Counted from the stretch's first letter, positions 20,590 to 31,235 are shown. The stretch is DNA of 64,000 nt from Phytophthora sp. 'mugwort' (GCA_033558025.1 JAUCEF010000018.1:4154001-4218000), one strand, 5' to 3'. Notes: generated by a model from the letters alone, not told the origin. A program made the numbers and translations.

Positions 20590-22560
20590 AGGTCTCAGGA
20601 CATAATATGAATTGCACATCTAGTGCACGCGAAGCCAGCTGAGGCCGGCCGTCTCGCGATGCCGTCAAAGGAAGTGATTGTCCTGTAGCTGCACTGCTGT
20701 TCGCCGTGTTGCTCAAAACGTTTCTTGCGAATCTGACGGTTGTACAGCTTTTCCGTGTGATCTTCTACACCTGGCCGATGCAGCTTGTTTGCCTTTCGAC
20801 CAACAATAATGTGACAGCAGCTCGGAACTTGTTGTAGTATTTGCAACCGCAGATACACTTTTCAACATCAACGATCCAGCCCCCTTCCGGCATAAGGTCT
20901 TGAAAAGCTGCGCTGCACGCGCACGTTGCTCATGTATTTGGAGAGCAGGTCCCAGCAGGAGCTCGATGTCAGCAGGGTCCAAGTCGTTTTCGAAGAGGCG
21001 CAAAATGGACTATCCAGTAAGTGGCATACTTCTTCAAGTTCGTGCGCCTCGGGCACTTCATTCCTTGGACAACTGTTTCACACGTCAAAGGTCCCCGTTG
21101 TCTGTGGCAAAAGACACCACTTTTCCTGTCTTGATTATAGCAGCGGCGGCACGGCTCGTTGCGGTGGAGGCTGCCTGAATTTCGTTGTCGGTTGCGGGTT
21201 TCCGTTTTGGAGCATCTTCGATTATGGCCATGGTCACCGTGAGAAGCCTTTGCATGTAAAACTTACGTCTTCCTGTGGACTTCTTCATCAGAGCGCTAAA
21301 CGTCTCGCACGGATTGTTGGTAGTCGCAAAGCCAGTGGGTGTGTGAAATGCCTGCCATCGCCAATACCGACTATCTAACCATTGATCCGAGAAGTACTTG
21401 ACGAAAGTGTTCAACTCCGAGATGCCACGCCATGTCTCCAAACCAATCCCTTTTCCGTGTAGTATGAATTCATGTTGTCGGTGTAATGAATATGCACTAT
21501 GCCATCCATTACCGCTTTTCTCGTTGTAGAAATCATATGCTTGGTCCGTTTTCTCACGTTGTAAAGAACATGAAAGAAAGCACATCAGATAGGTCGAAAA
21601 CGAAAACTCAGAGACCTGCTGAAAGCCATTGATTGGGCATCTTCGGCATCTCTCATCACCATGTCGACATGTAGAGAGCATAAGGGTCGAACCCGCTGAA
21701 AACTCAGGACAAGAGAGCTCAAACACATCGCGTATTCCTTGGCTGTTCGCCGACTACCACAAAGATGGCCGCTAGTTGGTACACTCGGGTTGAATCCGAA
21801 AATCCACAAGTAATGACAGGATAGCCCAGATCATTCAACTTGAACGTGGCATCAGCATGGAACATTGTGTATCGATTTGGGGATGAATATTGGATACAGG
21901 CATCAATCAAACCTTGGCTAGTAACACCGACAACAAAACATCTTGATCAGTTCCTTTGCCGACGTAGTGATATCCGTGCTCATCTTCGCGAGGGTCAAAG
22001 AGGACTGGCTTGTTGTAGTCTTGGTCTGGATTGTATGTGTACAGCTGCACCAGGTTATTGACCGCTTTCACCGAATTCTTCGTTCCTTGCAGCCGACGCA
22101 AATACTTCGCGCAATTCGATACTTGACCAAGCGTCGGGTAACCACGTGTCGGTGCAATGATGTCTGAACACTGCCGCTATTGCTAAAATCAGTTGTGGGG
22201 GAACAGCAACTCATCCTGCTGCAGGATAAATGCCTTCATTGCATCGGTAATGACAATCTTGTGTTTTCCGCGGCATTCGACGTCTGCAGGACGCACGTGA
22301 TCAAGTCGATTATGGTAGACTTGCCACTGACTGGACGCATCACATGCCTACACCTTCCAGATAACCTTACAGGGCCCGTATAGCTTGCACATTACACTCA
22401 GGCATAGCAATTTTTTGCCTCTCCGACATCACGTGCTCCTCGCCATCACAAGTGCGGCATTGGCGAACTGGGTCGGTGTGAGCAACACCCGGGAACAACA
22501 GAATTCTTGAAATTCTGTCAGCGCAGAAGCCGTTGTAAAGGTACTGATCAGCTCCCATGA
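20590..22560 (-). pseudogene. Mutator-like (MULE) transposase, frame-broken
   Basis: Minus-strand frames in order: an N-terminal part (22558-22367, MGADQYLYNG, with a CRTCDG cysteine pair), a middle part (22101-21907), the catalytic start FHADATFKLNDLGYPV at about 21860-21810 (first Asp of the DDE triad), a C-terminal core (21726-21085, containing FYNEKSGNGWHS and TNNPCETFSAL), and a SWIM-like segment (CICGCKYYNKF, about 20855-20810). The parts lie in different frames with stops between them, so no intact protein is made. Confidence 0.75.
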
Positions 22561-22584
22561 GTACACGATACAGCGCATGTTAAC

Positions 22585-22695
22585 CCTTCAGCGTCACCGC
22601 GTCTCCACTTACACCGCGTCTCCGCTTGTCACCGCGTCTCCGCTTGTCACCGCGTCTCCAGGCGTCACCGCGCGTCCAGGTGTCACCAACTGTCT
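22585..22695 (-). repeat. Right subterminal tandem array of the MULE (GGTGAC unit)
   Basis: On the minus strand, about five units of 18 bp on the pattern GCGGTGACAAGCGGAGAC, two of them perfect consecutive copies. It is the inverted partner of the array at 20300-20530. Confidence 0.75.
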
Positions 22696-22700
22696 CTAGG

Positions 22701-23420
22701 CGTAGACTTAAGAATGAACGACGGGTTGGTGTGGATGGCGTTCCTGCAACGTTACCTCTCCGGAGAAACTGGCTCTTAACGCAACGCTATCCGCCTAAAA
22801 GCAACGCTATTTCCAAATTCGTACTTAACCGGGTTGTTATGATAAATATATCAGAATAGCGAGGACGGGTGTCATGGCCAACAAATCGCTAAAGTTGAAG
22901 GTGTCGACAGGAAAACTATCACCCAGCTAGGCCCCAAAACCCTTCCCTGTCGGGCTTAACCCTATAGGATTAAGGGATATGATACTATGCTTGGTCCTGG
23001 GGTTAACGTTGCAGGACGCACTTCGGGTTGGTGCATGATTAGAGACGGTTTTGTGTCGTCCACACTAATCTAGGAATATTTATCTGTGCTTTTTTCCCTC
23101 CTGAGCTGTGCATTTACACCGTTTGACACGATGATCTGTGTAATTTCTTTTTCAGCTGGGCGAGTGTCCGGGTTTGCTGTGTAGTTCATCTGTTCTGCCT
23201 GTGCGTTTCAACCGGTCTCTACAGACAACGACCAGCAAATCGCTCCGACAGAAAAATACGCCAGGAGAGCGTTGTACACCTAAGTCAGAAAAAGCGCTTC
23301 TTACGACGGCTTTTAGCATACAAATTTGAGTTTTAACCAATCATACGTCTTTATTCTGATGGCGTATTTTGGTTTTTGCTGTCGTTTTCAAATCGTGTCA
23401 CTAAGTACTACTACGTAGTT
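22701..23420. other. Stretch with no supported gene
   Basis: Mostly short frames without motifs. A segment at 23216-23260 (CAGACAACGACCAGCAAAT) resembles the arm of the hairpin at 23424-23496 and may be a diverged copy. Confidence 0.4.
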
Positions 23421-23423
23421 AGC

Positions 23424-23496
23424 CGAGTACAGACAATGACCGGCAAATACACCAGCGCTCATCAGCTGGTGTATTTGCCGGTCTTGTCTGTACTCG
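23424..23496. repeat. Inverted repeat with arms of about 31-32 bp and a 10-nt loop
   Basis: Arms 23424-23455 and 23466-23496 are reverse complements apart from one single-base indel (CAATGAC against CAAGAC). The core of the stem reads CCGGCAAATACACCAG. It is placed about 60 bp before the pogo element and is not part of its terminal repeat. Confidence 0.85.
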
Positions 23497-23556
23497 CCGC
23501 AAGGAACAATACGTTAGCTGGGCCCAAGACAGAGCACTGTACACGCCGCGGGACTA

Positions 23557-25155
23557 ACGGGTTCTTCCGAATAGTGTACCCTCTCCAAATATTATACTCC
23601 ACCGAATACAAACACCCTTCGTCTAGTACAATAATAGTTAAAATACCTCTTAAATATTATACCATACATGAGCCACTAGTTTGTGCCTGCAAGCGATCTC
23701 TGCTACGCGCTCGACCCTCAGATCAAAATTGACTGAAGACCACACACCCAGCACTACCTACAACTTCTCTCTATGCCACGCCAGCGCGTTTCCAAGACAA
23801 TTTCCGAGAAGAGGGAGGTCCTTGACTGGATTGACAGGCATGCAAACGGCGTGCCCTCACGTGCGCTCCGCCACTTTAGCGTAGAGAAAGGCTGGAAAAT
23901 TTCGGCCGCACAGATTCGCTATTGGTACAAGCATCGTGAAGCCATTCGACAGTCCTCGAACGACCAGCTGCGACTTCGGGGTGCTAGAGCTCGCCCGCGC
24001 CTCGGGGAGATAGAAGAGTGCTGTTCGACGACATCGTGTTCATGCGCGCGCAGCATTAGAAGGTTTCACGCCAGTGGATCCAAGCCTCTGCCATCCATCA
24101 TGCTCGCACAGTGCTGAATGATGACACCTTTGCTGCTTCAGAGCGATGGCTTGGGGCATTTATGCGCCGCTACGGCCTTTCGCTAAGGCGTACCACCAAT
24201 CTGACGACTCTAAGTGATGATGAGCTCGTACGGCGTGCCGTCAGTTTCATGAGTTATCTCGCGAAGCTGAAACCACGCGTGGATTTGTCTCCACCGTTCT
24301 CATGGACGAAACGGCCGTATACTTCGAGGACCCGCGTCGTGAAACGGTGGACTTTGTTGGTGCACGTCACGTGGTGCTGCACTCCACCGGCTTCATGTCA
24401 ATGAGGAAACGTGCTGGCCGTGACCGCCGAGGGAACCAAGCTACCACCACTCGTCGTTTGGAAAAATGGTTCCACGGGCACGTCGGGTATCAGCTCCTCG
24501 ATCGAGAAAGTAGGTGGGGTCTACGTCGTGACACAGAAGCGTGCGTGGGTCGACAGCGCGTTGCTCAATCGCTGGTTTAATCTCGTTTTCCCGTGCTGAT
24601 GGATCACTTACCCGGTAAGGCGTTGGTCTGGGACAGTATGAGCATACATACATCAAAGGAAATAAAGGCCCAATGTGCAGCAAAGAAGATCGACATGGTC
24701 GTCGTGCCTGGTGGCTGCACACCATATCTCCAAGCTGGAGATATTGGTATTTACAAGTCATTTAAAGACCGCATCGCGCCACTCATCGATCAGTTGAAGA
24801 CGTCAGATCGCGTGCAATATACGCGTGGAGGCAATCCCCGGCCGCCATCGGTACGCGAGGTTGCAGGCTGGATCAAGGAAGCGTGGGCGACTGTGCCGGA
24901 CAAGGTGGTCATGAAGTCTGTCGGCGGAGCGGGCTTCTATGATGACTACAACCACTGGCACGTCGATGCATTTTGTGCGGAATGGCTGCGCAGTCTGGAT
25001 GAAGCGAACGCCGAGGAGGGTTGATGATATAGATGAGGACGGCGAGTTGGTCTGTGAGTTGTAAACTCTCCAAATAAAACATCCTCTGAGTAGAATATCC
25101 GTTCTCAGTGGTGCACTATTGCTATTATACCGGTACACTATTCGGAAGAATCCGT
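23557..25155 (+). mobile_element. pogo-type DNA transposon with 24-bp terminal inverted repeats and TA target sites
   Basis: Left end 23557-23580 and right end 25132-25155 match in 23 of 24 bases as inverted repeats (core TTCTTCCGAATAGTGTACC). Each is flanked by TA (23555-23556 and 25156-25157). The length is about 1.6 kb, as expected for a complete Tc1/mariner/pogo element. It encloses a frameshifted DDE transposase. Confidence 0.88.
23773..25024 (+). pseudogene. pogo-type DDE transposase (HTH_CenpB plus DDE_1), frame-broken
   Basis: Frame 1 (MPRQRVSKTISEKREVLDW) is an N-terminal helix-turn-helix with a conserved WYKHRE. The next frame starting at 24111 has ERWLGAFMRRYGLSLRRTT, the second DNA-binding half. 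The catalytic part follows in pieces: LMDETAVYFE (first Asp), KLPPLVVWKNGS, LVWDSMSIHTS (second Asp) and AGDIGIYKSFKDR (third Asp), ending with SLDEANAEEG at 25024. Frame changes near 24010-24110, 24290-24400 and 24590 inactivate the gene, but all three catalytic acidic residues survive, so decay is recent. Confidence 0.85.
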
Positions 25156-25708
25156 TACGAGAGTTTTTTGTCGCCTTCAACTCGCACCGAGACAATACGT
25201 GTAACTCACTACGTGAGCAAATCCATTCCTCATAAGCATCTGTGTGCTAGGCCTGTCGCTGAATAACCTAAACTGACGAGTAAAGTACAGCAATAGACAA
25301 CGATTTGGGCACCGATAGGCATATACATCGGCGTTCAGTAGACACTGCAGAAACAATCCAGCGCGGATCAACCGCGATTTGTACGCCAGCAACCACGGTT
25401 GCAGCGCGCGAATTGGAGAGCAACGCGAGAGCTAAGTCATAACACACACTAGATCAAGCGGCAGCTTATACACCCTCCATTACCAAACCACTATATGTAC
25501 ATGTACCTATACACAGAGGTGGAGCCGCGTTTAAGGTGAAGGATTTAATGATATTGCTCTAACGATGCTGGACTAGCCTAGCCCGTTTTTTTGTTTCATT
25601 GGCAACATTGACAACTTGCTGGTACAGCGGAGCGCGCTGCTTGGAAGCTGATTCAGCGTTAAAACTTCCTGATGCCCATGTGTTCAAGCTCTGCTGGATC
25701 GACACGGG

Positions 25709-25815
25709 CGCGAGTTAACCTGACTCCAGGTCAGGCTTCACAATAACTCGCACGAGTAAACCTGACTCCGGCCAGGGTTTACAATAACTCGCGCGAGTAA
25801 ACCTGACTAAACCTG
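25709..25815. repeat. About 42-bp tandem repeat, 2.5 units
   Basis: Units share CGAGTWAACCTGACTCC and TTYACAATAACTCG. Each also contains AACCTGACTCC followed by its partial inverse (AGG-rich), so the units can fold. No coding potential is seen. Confidence 0.65.
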
Positions 25816-25917
25816 AGAAAACGTGGCGGGTCTCTCCACAAGGTGCCCGAAAGGGAGTGCGTGCTAACAGCCAGTAATCTGCATACCTCCGTACTATCTG
25901 CCCACTTCGTCACGAAG

Positions 25918-25958
25918 TCGACAACACTGTACACGAACTTCGTGTACAGTGTTGTCGA
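25918..25958. repeat. Perfect 20-bp palindrome with a single-base centre
   Basis: Positions 25918-25937 and 25939-25958 are perfect reverse complements around C25938. The outer bases continue imperfectly. It is a cruciform-type sequence without a loop, so it is not a normal RNA hairpin. Confidence 0.85.
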
Positions 25959-26601
25959 TTCGTATCTACTGCTACTCTATTGGTGTCTATTGATGTACCA
26001 AGACTTGTCTATCGGCGACCTAGACTCTAAACTGACAATTGCTCAAAACCAGTTTAGGGGACTAAAGATAATGTAAGCCATTTATGGCTCAAATTATGTT
26101 TATTACCTCAACGTTTTCAATTAAATGAAACATATGCTTGCTGTCACTTTCAGGCAAGTTCCTTATTATCCTAGAGAAGCCAGTGAAAAATACAAATCAA
26201 TTTGTATGGCAAGTGACTACAGTGTGTTACCTTAGCTGGACAGTTCCCAAAAGCGCGGAGAATCACTTAGATGTGGAGCTTTAAATTCGAATCCGTGCAT
26301 GCATCGCAGCAAAATAAAAGTACTCGACACAATAGTAAGCTCAGCTTCGAGTGAATAATGACGAATCGGAATGATAACAACAAACACACGATTGTTGTAT
26401 TTTTGCGCGTTTTTCACAAACGTCTGGGATTCCCGACCAAGATGGGGCGATTCTCTTCATGTACAATTTGTCGGACATCCCTGCCACCTGACGCCAATTG
26501 GCCGCTTCGATAGGGAGATGCAATCTTCCTATGTGCATTCGAAAATTACGGTCGGACTACGCAAAGCCATTCGGGAAAAATTATCTTCGACGCAAGACGA
26601 G

Positions 26602-29118
26602 ATGAACCTCCGCCGACTCGCAGCCTCCGTCTTCGTGGGCGTGCTGGGGCTTGCATCCATCGCCCCCAAAACGGCAGTTCAGGCCCAGAAGTGCTCAGCG
26701 AAGGAAAATACTTTCGGTTTTCTTGTGGACGCGCTGCCGGCGGAATACGGTCTCAACACGTGCGTGGCTAACAATGTCGGAACGATCGCCTGGGCGGTTG
26801 CCAGTACCCTTTTCAGCAGTTGTGGCGTCTTGGACATCTACGATTTGGTCAAGAATGACGACTTCAAGGGGCTGCTCAACCTGATCAAATCCATCGTTGC
26901 AACTCCCGCTGACATTTCACCTCTCGTGTACAATTACATGGCCGCCCAAAACGACGATTCAGTGGACAACCTTTGCGACGCCTTTAGTGGAGCCCTCGGA
27001 CCATGCGGTGAAAAGGTTATCTCGAATCTTCTTCCAGCATTAAGAAAAGATGACGTGTGCTGCACACACATCAGTGATGTGATCGACCTCCTCAACATCG
27101 TTGTCCCTGCCGACAAGAGCATGGAGTTTTTCCTGGTAAAAGAGCTCATCGACGGCTTCAACAGGTTTCTATGCTCAAAGAAAGGAGACGCGTCTTGCGG
27201 CCTCGACATGTTTTCGCAGTTGACAAAGATGTACACGGTGGATAACTTTGATTTCTTTCAGCACATGGTCTTTCCGTTCATGACTATCGGACAAGGTGAA
27301 GAGTGTTCGGGATTGTCAGGTAACCCCTACAAGGACACAGCGGCAGATGCACCAGGTTCGACCATCAACTTCGGATGTTGCGTCCACCAGATGCGTCCGC
27401 TCATCCAAAGCATTCAAGCCGCCGTCAAGTACGTTGTTACTGACGAAACATGGGACATCCTAAGTGGCATGGTGTCGTTCAAGGCTCCCAACGGCGGATT
27501 CGTCGACACTCTCACGGGTACGAAGAATTGCGAGTTTGACGGTGATTCCTGTCGCGATCCTAAAGGCATAGCCGGCGATCTGGAAATGGTTCGTGACCCT
27601 GGCTCGAAGAACCCGGGCAAGAACGACCTTATCGACACAGACTGCAAGCTCGTGGACAAGTGTAGCGGTGATAAATCCGTGTGTAGCCAAGTGTGCGACA
27701 GAGGCTCAGTTGCTGTTCCGGACTGGCTCAAGTCGACTCTGGCTTACCAACGCAACTTGGCGTTCAGTGGTCCGTTATGCTACGCGCAGATCCCCGCGTC
27801 ACATAACAGCGCGATCACGCTCGCCGATGGCTTTGGCAACCGCGACCAACTCTTCAACAAGAATCTGAATCCAGACAAATGGTGGTCGTATCTTAAGACT
27901 AACAACCAGGTACTGAGCATGACCGACCAGCTCGATATTGGCATTCGGTTCCTCGAGATTGACACGCACTTCTTCCTCAACGACCTCCGCACGGGACACT
28001 GCGGCTCTCTTGGCTCGGATGCTGTCACGGGTTTCTTTGGTGCATTAGGCAAGACGCTCGGCAATTACGGCGAGTACAACTGGGGCCCTGAGCTCTTGGG
28101 CTGCTTCCCTTCGATCTCTGGAATTAAAGCTTCGGAGCAGCCATTGACGAAAGACTCTCTGGTAGAGATCAAGGCGTGGCTGAACGTGAACCCGACCGAG
28201 TTTGTCGTGGTGTATTTGGACACTGGTGCGGACGTCAAGCGGATGGACAAATTCGGCGCCATCGACACGCTGCTAACAGACACGTTTGGGAGTTTGCTCG
28301 TCCCGCTGAAGACTCTCGACGGCCTGGCCAAAGGCAAGTGGACCGGTGGCAGGATCAATGATTTTATTAAGGCAGGACACCAAGTACTAGCTCTAGCGAA
28401 CACCAAGACGGCGGCTGCCTACAGTCTGTACAATATGTGCACTACCGAGAAGATGCTCACGGTCGAGTTCATCGATGACCTACCTGACGCCAAGCGACTG
28501 ATCAACGGAATTGCTATCTACAGCAACACGAACTGGATCCGATCGTGGTCGGAGCAGCTTCGCTATATTTCACTAGGAGCGACGGGAGCCTTCACACGGA
28601 AATTTCCCGTATTTCTCGATGCCGAGAGTATTCCCAAGTATTTGCGATGGAATCTCAACCTCATCGCTGTAGACAATGCGGACGTTGCCAAGATGGCGGC
28701 GCAGGTGTGGTCTTGGGCAGACAAAGAGCCCAGCACCACGGCGACCGGCGCGTATGTGCTCATGGACGTGAATGGCCGTTGGGTTGCCAGTTCAGAGGCA
28801 AAGCAGAACTCTCGCGCGTGTTGGGACAGCGCGAAACTAGTGTGGTCTATCGTCGCCTTTACCGAGGATTGTCCCGCTGGGACGGCCTTCAAGGCACCTA
28901 CAGATCCGTACCAGAACTATTTGCTGCACGAGGCGCTCGTTGCCCAGAAGATCGCGGACACGTCGTTGGTGATCAATGCGACGTTGACGGCAGTCGGAGC
29001 ACCAACTCCCGCGCCGTCCGTGATGGCAGTCGTAGATGGCTCAGTCCTGACAAGTAGAGTACCCAGCGCTATTCGTATTGTAGAACGGAGAAACAACTCG
29101 AGTCTACGCACTCCCTGA
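26602..29118 (+). CDS. Secreted PLC-X-type phosphodiesterase-like protein
   Basis: 838 residues, single exon. The start at 26602 gives a classic signal peptide (MNLRRLAASVFVGVLGLASI, cleavage probably after VQA near residue 28); the frame is open further upstream, but those residues look non-coding. Residues 30-380 are a Cys-rich region of unknown fold. The PI-PLC X-like TIM-barrel half follows: the first catalytic His is in PASHNSA (H401), then RFLEIDTHFF near 449-458, and the second catalytic His in TGHCGSLG (H466). The later LVEIKAWLNVNPTEFVVVYL fits the barrel. There is no Y domain, C2 or PH domain, so it resembles bacterial-type or GDPD-like secreted enzymes rather than signalling PLC. 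It would act outside the cell, possibly on glycerophospholipids or GPI anchors; the substrate is inferred only. Confidence 0.8.
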   Translation: MNLRRLAASVFVGVLGLASIAPKTAVQAQKCSAKENTFGFLVDALPAEYGLNTCVANNVGTIAWAVASTLFSSCGVLDIYDLVKNDDFKGLLNLIKSIVATPADISPLVYNYMAAQNDDSVDNLCDAFSGALGPCGEKVISNLLPALRKDDVCCTHISDVIDLLNIVVPADKSMEFFLVKELIDGFNRFLCSKKGDASCGLDMFSQLTKMYTVDNFDFFQHMVFPFMTIGQGEECSGLSGNPYKDTAADAPGSTINFGCCVHQMRPLIQSIQAAVKYVVTDETWDILSGMVSFKAPNGGFVDTLTGTKNCEFDGDSCRDPKGIAGDLEMVRDPGSKNPGKNDLIDTDCKLVDKCSGDKSVCSQVCDRGSVAVPDWLKSTLAYQRNLAFSGPLCYAQIPASHNSAITLADGFGNRDQLFNKNLNPDKWWSYLKTNNQVLSMTDQLDIGIRFLEIDTHFFLNDLRTGHCGSLGSDAVTGFFGALGKTLGNYGEYNWGPELLGCFPSISGIKASEQPLTKDSLVEIKAWLNVNPTEFVVVYLDTGADVKRMDKFGAIDTLLTDTFGSLLVPLKTLDGLAKGKWTGGRINDFIKAGHQVLALANTKTAAAYSLYNMCTTEKMLTVEFIDDLPDAKRLINGIAIYSNTNWIRSWSEQLRYISLGATGAFTRKFPVFLDAESIPKYLRWNLNLIAVDNADVAKMAAQVWSWADKEPSTTATGAYVLMDVNGRWVASSEAKQNSRACWDSAKLVWSIVAFTEDCPAGTAFKAPTDPYQNYLLHEALVAQKIADTSLVINATLTAVGAPTPAPSVMAVVDGSVLTSRVPSAIRIVERRNNSSLRTP

Positions 29119-29217
29119 TGATGGTAGAACCAAAATATATGTAGTTCTTACGTTCGAAACTCCGAATAAGTTGACGTTCTCACACGTCACTGGTTCTCAA
29201 GCGCAACATTAGCGCAA

Positions 29218-29225
29218 CTCAATTT
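29218..29225 (+). promoter_or_regulatory. Initiator of the F-box/LRR-like gene
   Basis: CTCAATTT, followed by CAAATC, matches YTCANTYY. The A at 29221 gives a leader of about 26 nt before the ATG at 29247. Confidence 0.5.
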
Positions 29226-29246
29226 CAAATCTCACCCCAGAAAAAA

Positions 29247-31235
29247 ATGAATTCGCTGCCAACGCTTCCATTGCCGCTACTGCAAACTATCCTGGCGTTC
29301 GCCGTGCCTGGCTACGCGGAGTACTTGCCCCCGGTGAGGCGAAATGGCGTCACCTTTGTACTCAAGGACCTGAAGCTGATTGCCAAGGCGTGGGTATCCC
29401 CCATGCGAGAGATTGTCCGCCAGTATCGGGACTCGACGCTAGTGCTCCGATTCAAGACGGTGCCAGACCGAGAGCTGCGGCAAATGTACCAAAAAGTTTC
29501 CGAAAGGGGAGACCAAATCACAGAATTTGTTGTGGCAATGGGCACAATCGACCGCTGGTCACACTATTTTACCATGCCCATGGGGCTTTCGGATGTCGTG
29601 GAGAATGTCGAGATGGACTGGCAACGAATCTTTGCCAGCTTGCCAAAGCTCAAGACATTGAACCTCGAGGCAAATTATCTTAATAGTCGCCACGTCATCG
29701 GCGCTCTCGAAGCTGCTGCCGCTCATTGCCTTAATTTGGAGACGTTGGTGCTCCCCGCTGAACAGTTTGGAGGGGGCGATGAAAGCATTCAAGCGGTTCT
29801 GAGCAAGTTGTACAACGCTATGAAGAGGTGGAGGATGCACGGAAACCGCGGAGGTCTTCGACATTTAAAGGTGCCGACGAGGAACAGCACGGAAAGATTT
29901 AAGGCGAGCAAGGAGTTTTTTGATAACGTCGTGGAGAATTGTCCAGATGTGGAGTTCCTGGACGGGTACAAGGCGACTTTATCCAGGATGGATGCTTTAA
30001 CGTGCAAGGACGCTTGGTTGTTGACGTTGGAAGATTGGGAGAGGTTCAATGCGACGTGTACACAATTGCGCGAGTTTAACTGGGTGGTTGCTCCGTTTGG
30101 TGACCCGTTCTTTCGCGTTTTCGGCGAGCATGTTAAGCTGCATATGAGAAAGTTGACTTTTGGAGTGAATATGCGCTGGAATTGGCGTTGGTACTTCCAC
30201 GACAGTAGCAGAGCTGCAGGTGGCCCTCCAGATGAAGACTGGGATGACGAGAACTACTGCGAACGTCCAGGTTACGGGTTTCTGGCAACTGACCCAGGTG
30301 CAGCGCTGAAAGGATGTCCTTTTCTGGATGAACTGGTTGTTAAGCTGTACCATCCTGTGGATCCTAGTATGTACATTCCACCGGATATGGGCGATGCCTA
30401 TGATTATCCGAACGAGGAAATGGTCGACCAAAATATTTTTGATGACCGCTTTTGCGAAACATTAGCTTCACGGTGTCCGTTTCTTACTCAATTTGTAATT
30501 AAGGAAGTGGGTGAGTATTTCAACCGAAAGGACTTGAAGCCAATTATGTCGTTTACCGATCGAGGGCTGATGGCGCTTACTCAGCTCAAGTTTCTCCGAT
30601 CGCTCCAACTTCGCAGTATCAATTGCACGGGTAAAGGTATTCTCGCGTTTCTGAATGCCCAGTCAGATGACTTCACTGGGAACCGTAGTTTCGAAATTAC
30701 TGTTGGTGGGTGTCCAGAACATTCGAGACTAGTGTTCTATGAAGTGGTCAAGGAGTTGCTAACTCAGCTCACAGATATCTCTGAGCTGCCATGTGCTCGG
30801 AAGAAGTTCGCGCTGCGCATAGAGAACTGGAGCTACAACTCTCGTTATTCCGTTGATCCTGCCTGGAGCGAGACGTATCTAAACGACTTGAAGAATCTTA
30901 TGGACCGCGTGAAAGATACCCACCCATCTCTGCGTCAACACGTTGTCACGATGAACCACAATGGCAAAACCTTTACGAGAATCGCGGAATTCGGACTTTA
31001 TACAGTGCACATGGAGCCTTCAATATACTGCGTCTGGGAAGACTGGGAGCGAGAGGGAAATAACAAGGACATTACAATGGTGAATCGCGAAGACTTGCTA
31101 CCCGACGAAATGAGTGATGAAGGTGATGAGAGCGATTTCTCTGACAGTTATCTCGAAGGTGATTTTTACGACTGGGAAGGCGAAAGCGACATCGATTCCG
31201 AGTACCTTGAGGATGATAGCGACTTCGAGATGTAA
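29247..31235 (+). CDS. F-box/LRR-like protein with acidic tail (662 residues)
   Basis: Single exon. The N-terminus (LPTLPLPLLQTILAFAV, then KLIAKAWVSPMREIV) has the leucine and tryptophan spacing of an F-box-like helix set. The body has leucine-rich segments such as LPKLKTLNLEANYL and CLNLETLVLP, and later FLRSLQLRSINCTGKG, consistent with irregular leucine-rich repeats. The last 45 residues are very acidic (Asp/Glu-rich, from DEMSDEGDESD to the end), which is unusual for F-box adaptors. The likely role would be a substrate receptor of an SCF-type ubiquitin ligase, but this is inference; no motif proves Skp1 binding. A decayed paralogue lies directly downstream on the same strand. Confidence 0.6.
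   Translation: MNSLPTLPLPLLQTILAFAVPGYAEYLPPVRRNGVTFVLKDLKLIAKAWVSPMREIVRQYRDSTLVLRFKTVPDRELRQMYQKVSERGDQITEFVVAMGTIDRWSHYFTMPMGLSDVVENVEMDWQRIFASLPKLKTLNLEANYLNSRHVIGALEAAAAHCLNLETLVLPAEQFGGGDESIQAVLSKLYNAMKRWRMHGNRGGLRHLKVPTRNSTERFKASKEFFDNVVENCPDVEFLDGYKATLSRMDALTCKDAWLLTLEDWERFNATCTQLREFNWVVAPFGDPFFRVFGEHVKLHMRKLTFGVNMRWNWRWYFHDSSRAAGGPPDEDWDDENYCERPGYGFLATDPGAALKGCPFLDELVVKLYHPVDPSMYIPPDMGDAYDYPNEEMVDQNIFDDRFCETLASRCPFLTQFVIKEVGEYFNRKDLKPIMSFTDRGLMALTQLKFLRSLQLRSINCTGKGILAFLNAQSDDFTGNRSFEITVGGCPEHSRLVFYEVVKELLTQLTDISELPCARKKFALRIENWSYNSRYSVDPAWSETYLNDLKNLMDRVKDTHPSLRQHVVTMNHNGKTFTRIAEFGLYTVHMEPSIYCVWEDWEREGNNKDITMVNREDLLPDEMSDEGDESDFSDSYLEGDFYDWEGESDIDSEYLEDDSDFEM

Larger units (their letters stand above)
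20290..22700. mobile_element. MULE element bounded by inverted tandem arrays
   Basis: The transposase relic is enclosed by arrays of the same GGTGAC-containing unit in opposite orientation (20300-20530 and 22585-22695). Read inward from each side the arrays have the same polarity, so they act as long, tandemly built terminal inverted repeats, an arrangement known for some Mutator-like elements. Exact ends and the 9-10-bp target duplication could not be fixed. Confidence 0.55.
25158..26600. other. Intergenic stretch before the PLC-like gene
   Basis: No supported gene. It contains a 42-bp tandem repeat and a near-perfect palindrome, listed separately. The open frame of the PLC-like gene extends upstream to 26371, but without a start that fits a signal peptide. 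Confidence 0.45.

Noticed and set aside
26371..26601. 77 extra codons at the start of the PLC-like frame
   Set aside because: They would bury the signal peptide inside the protein, and their composition looks non-coding.
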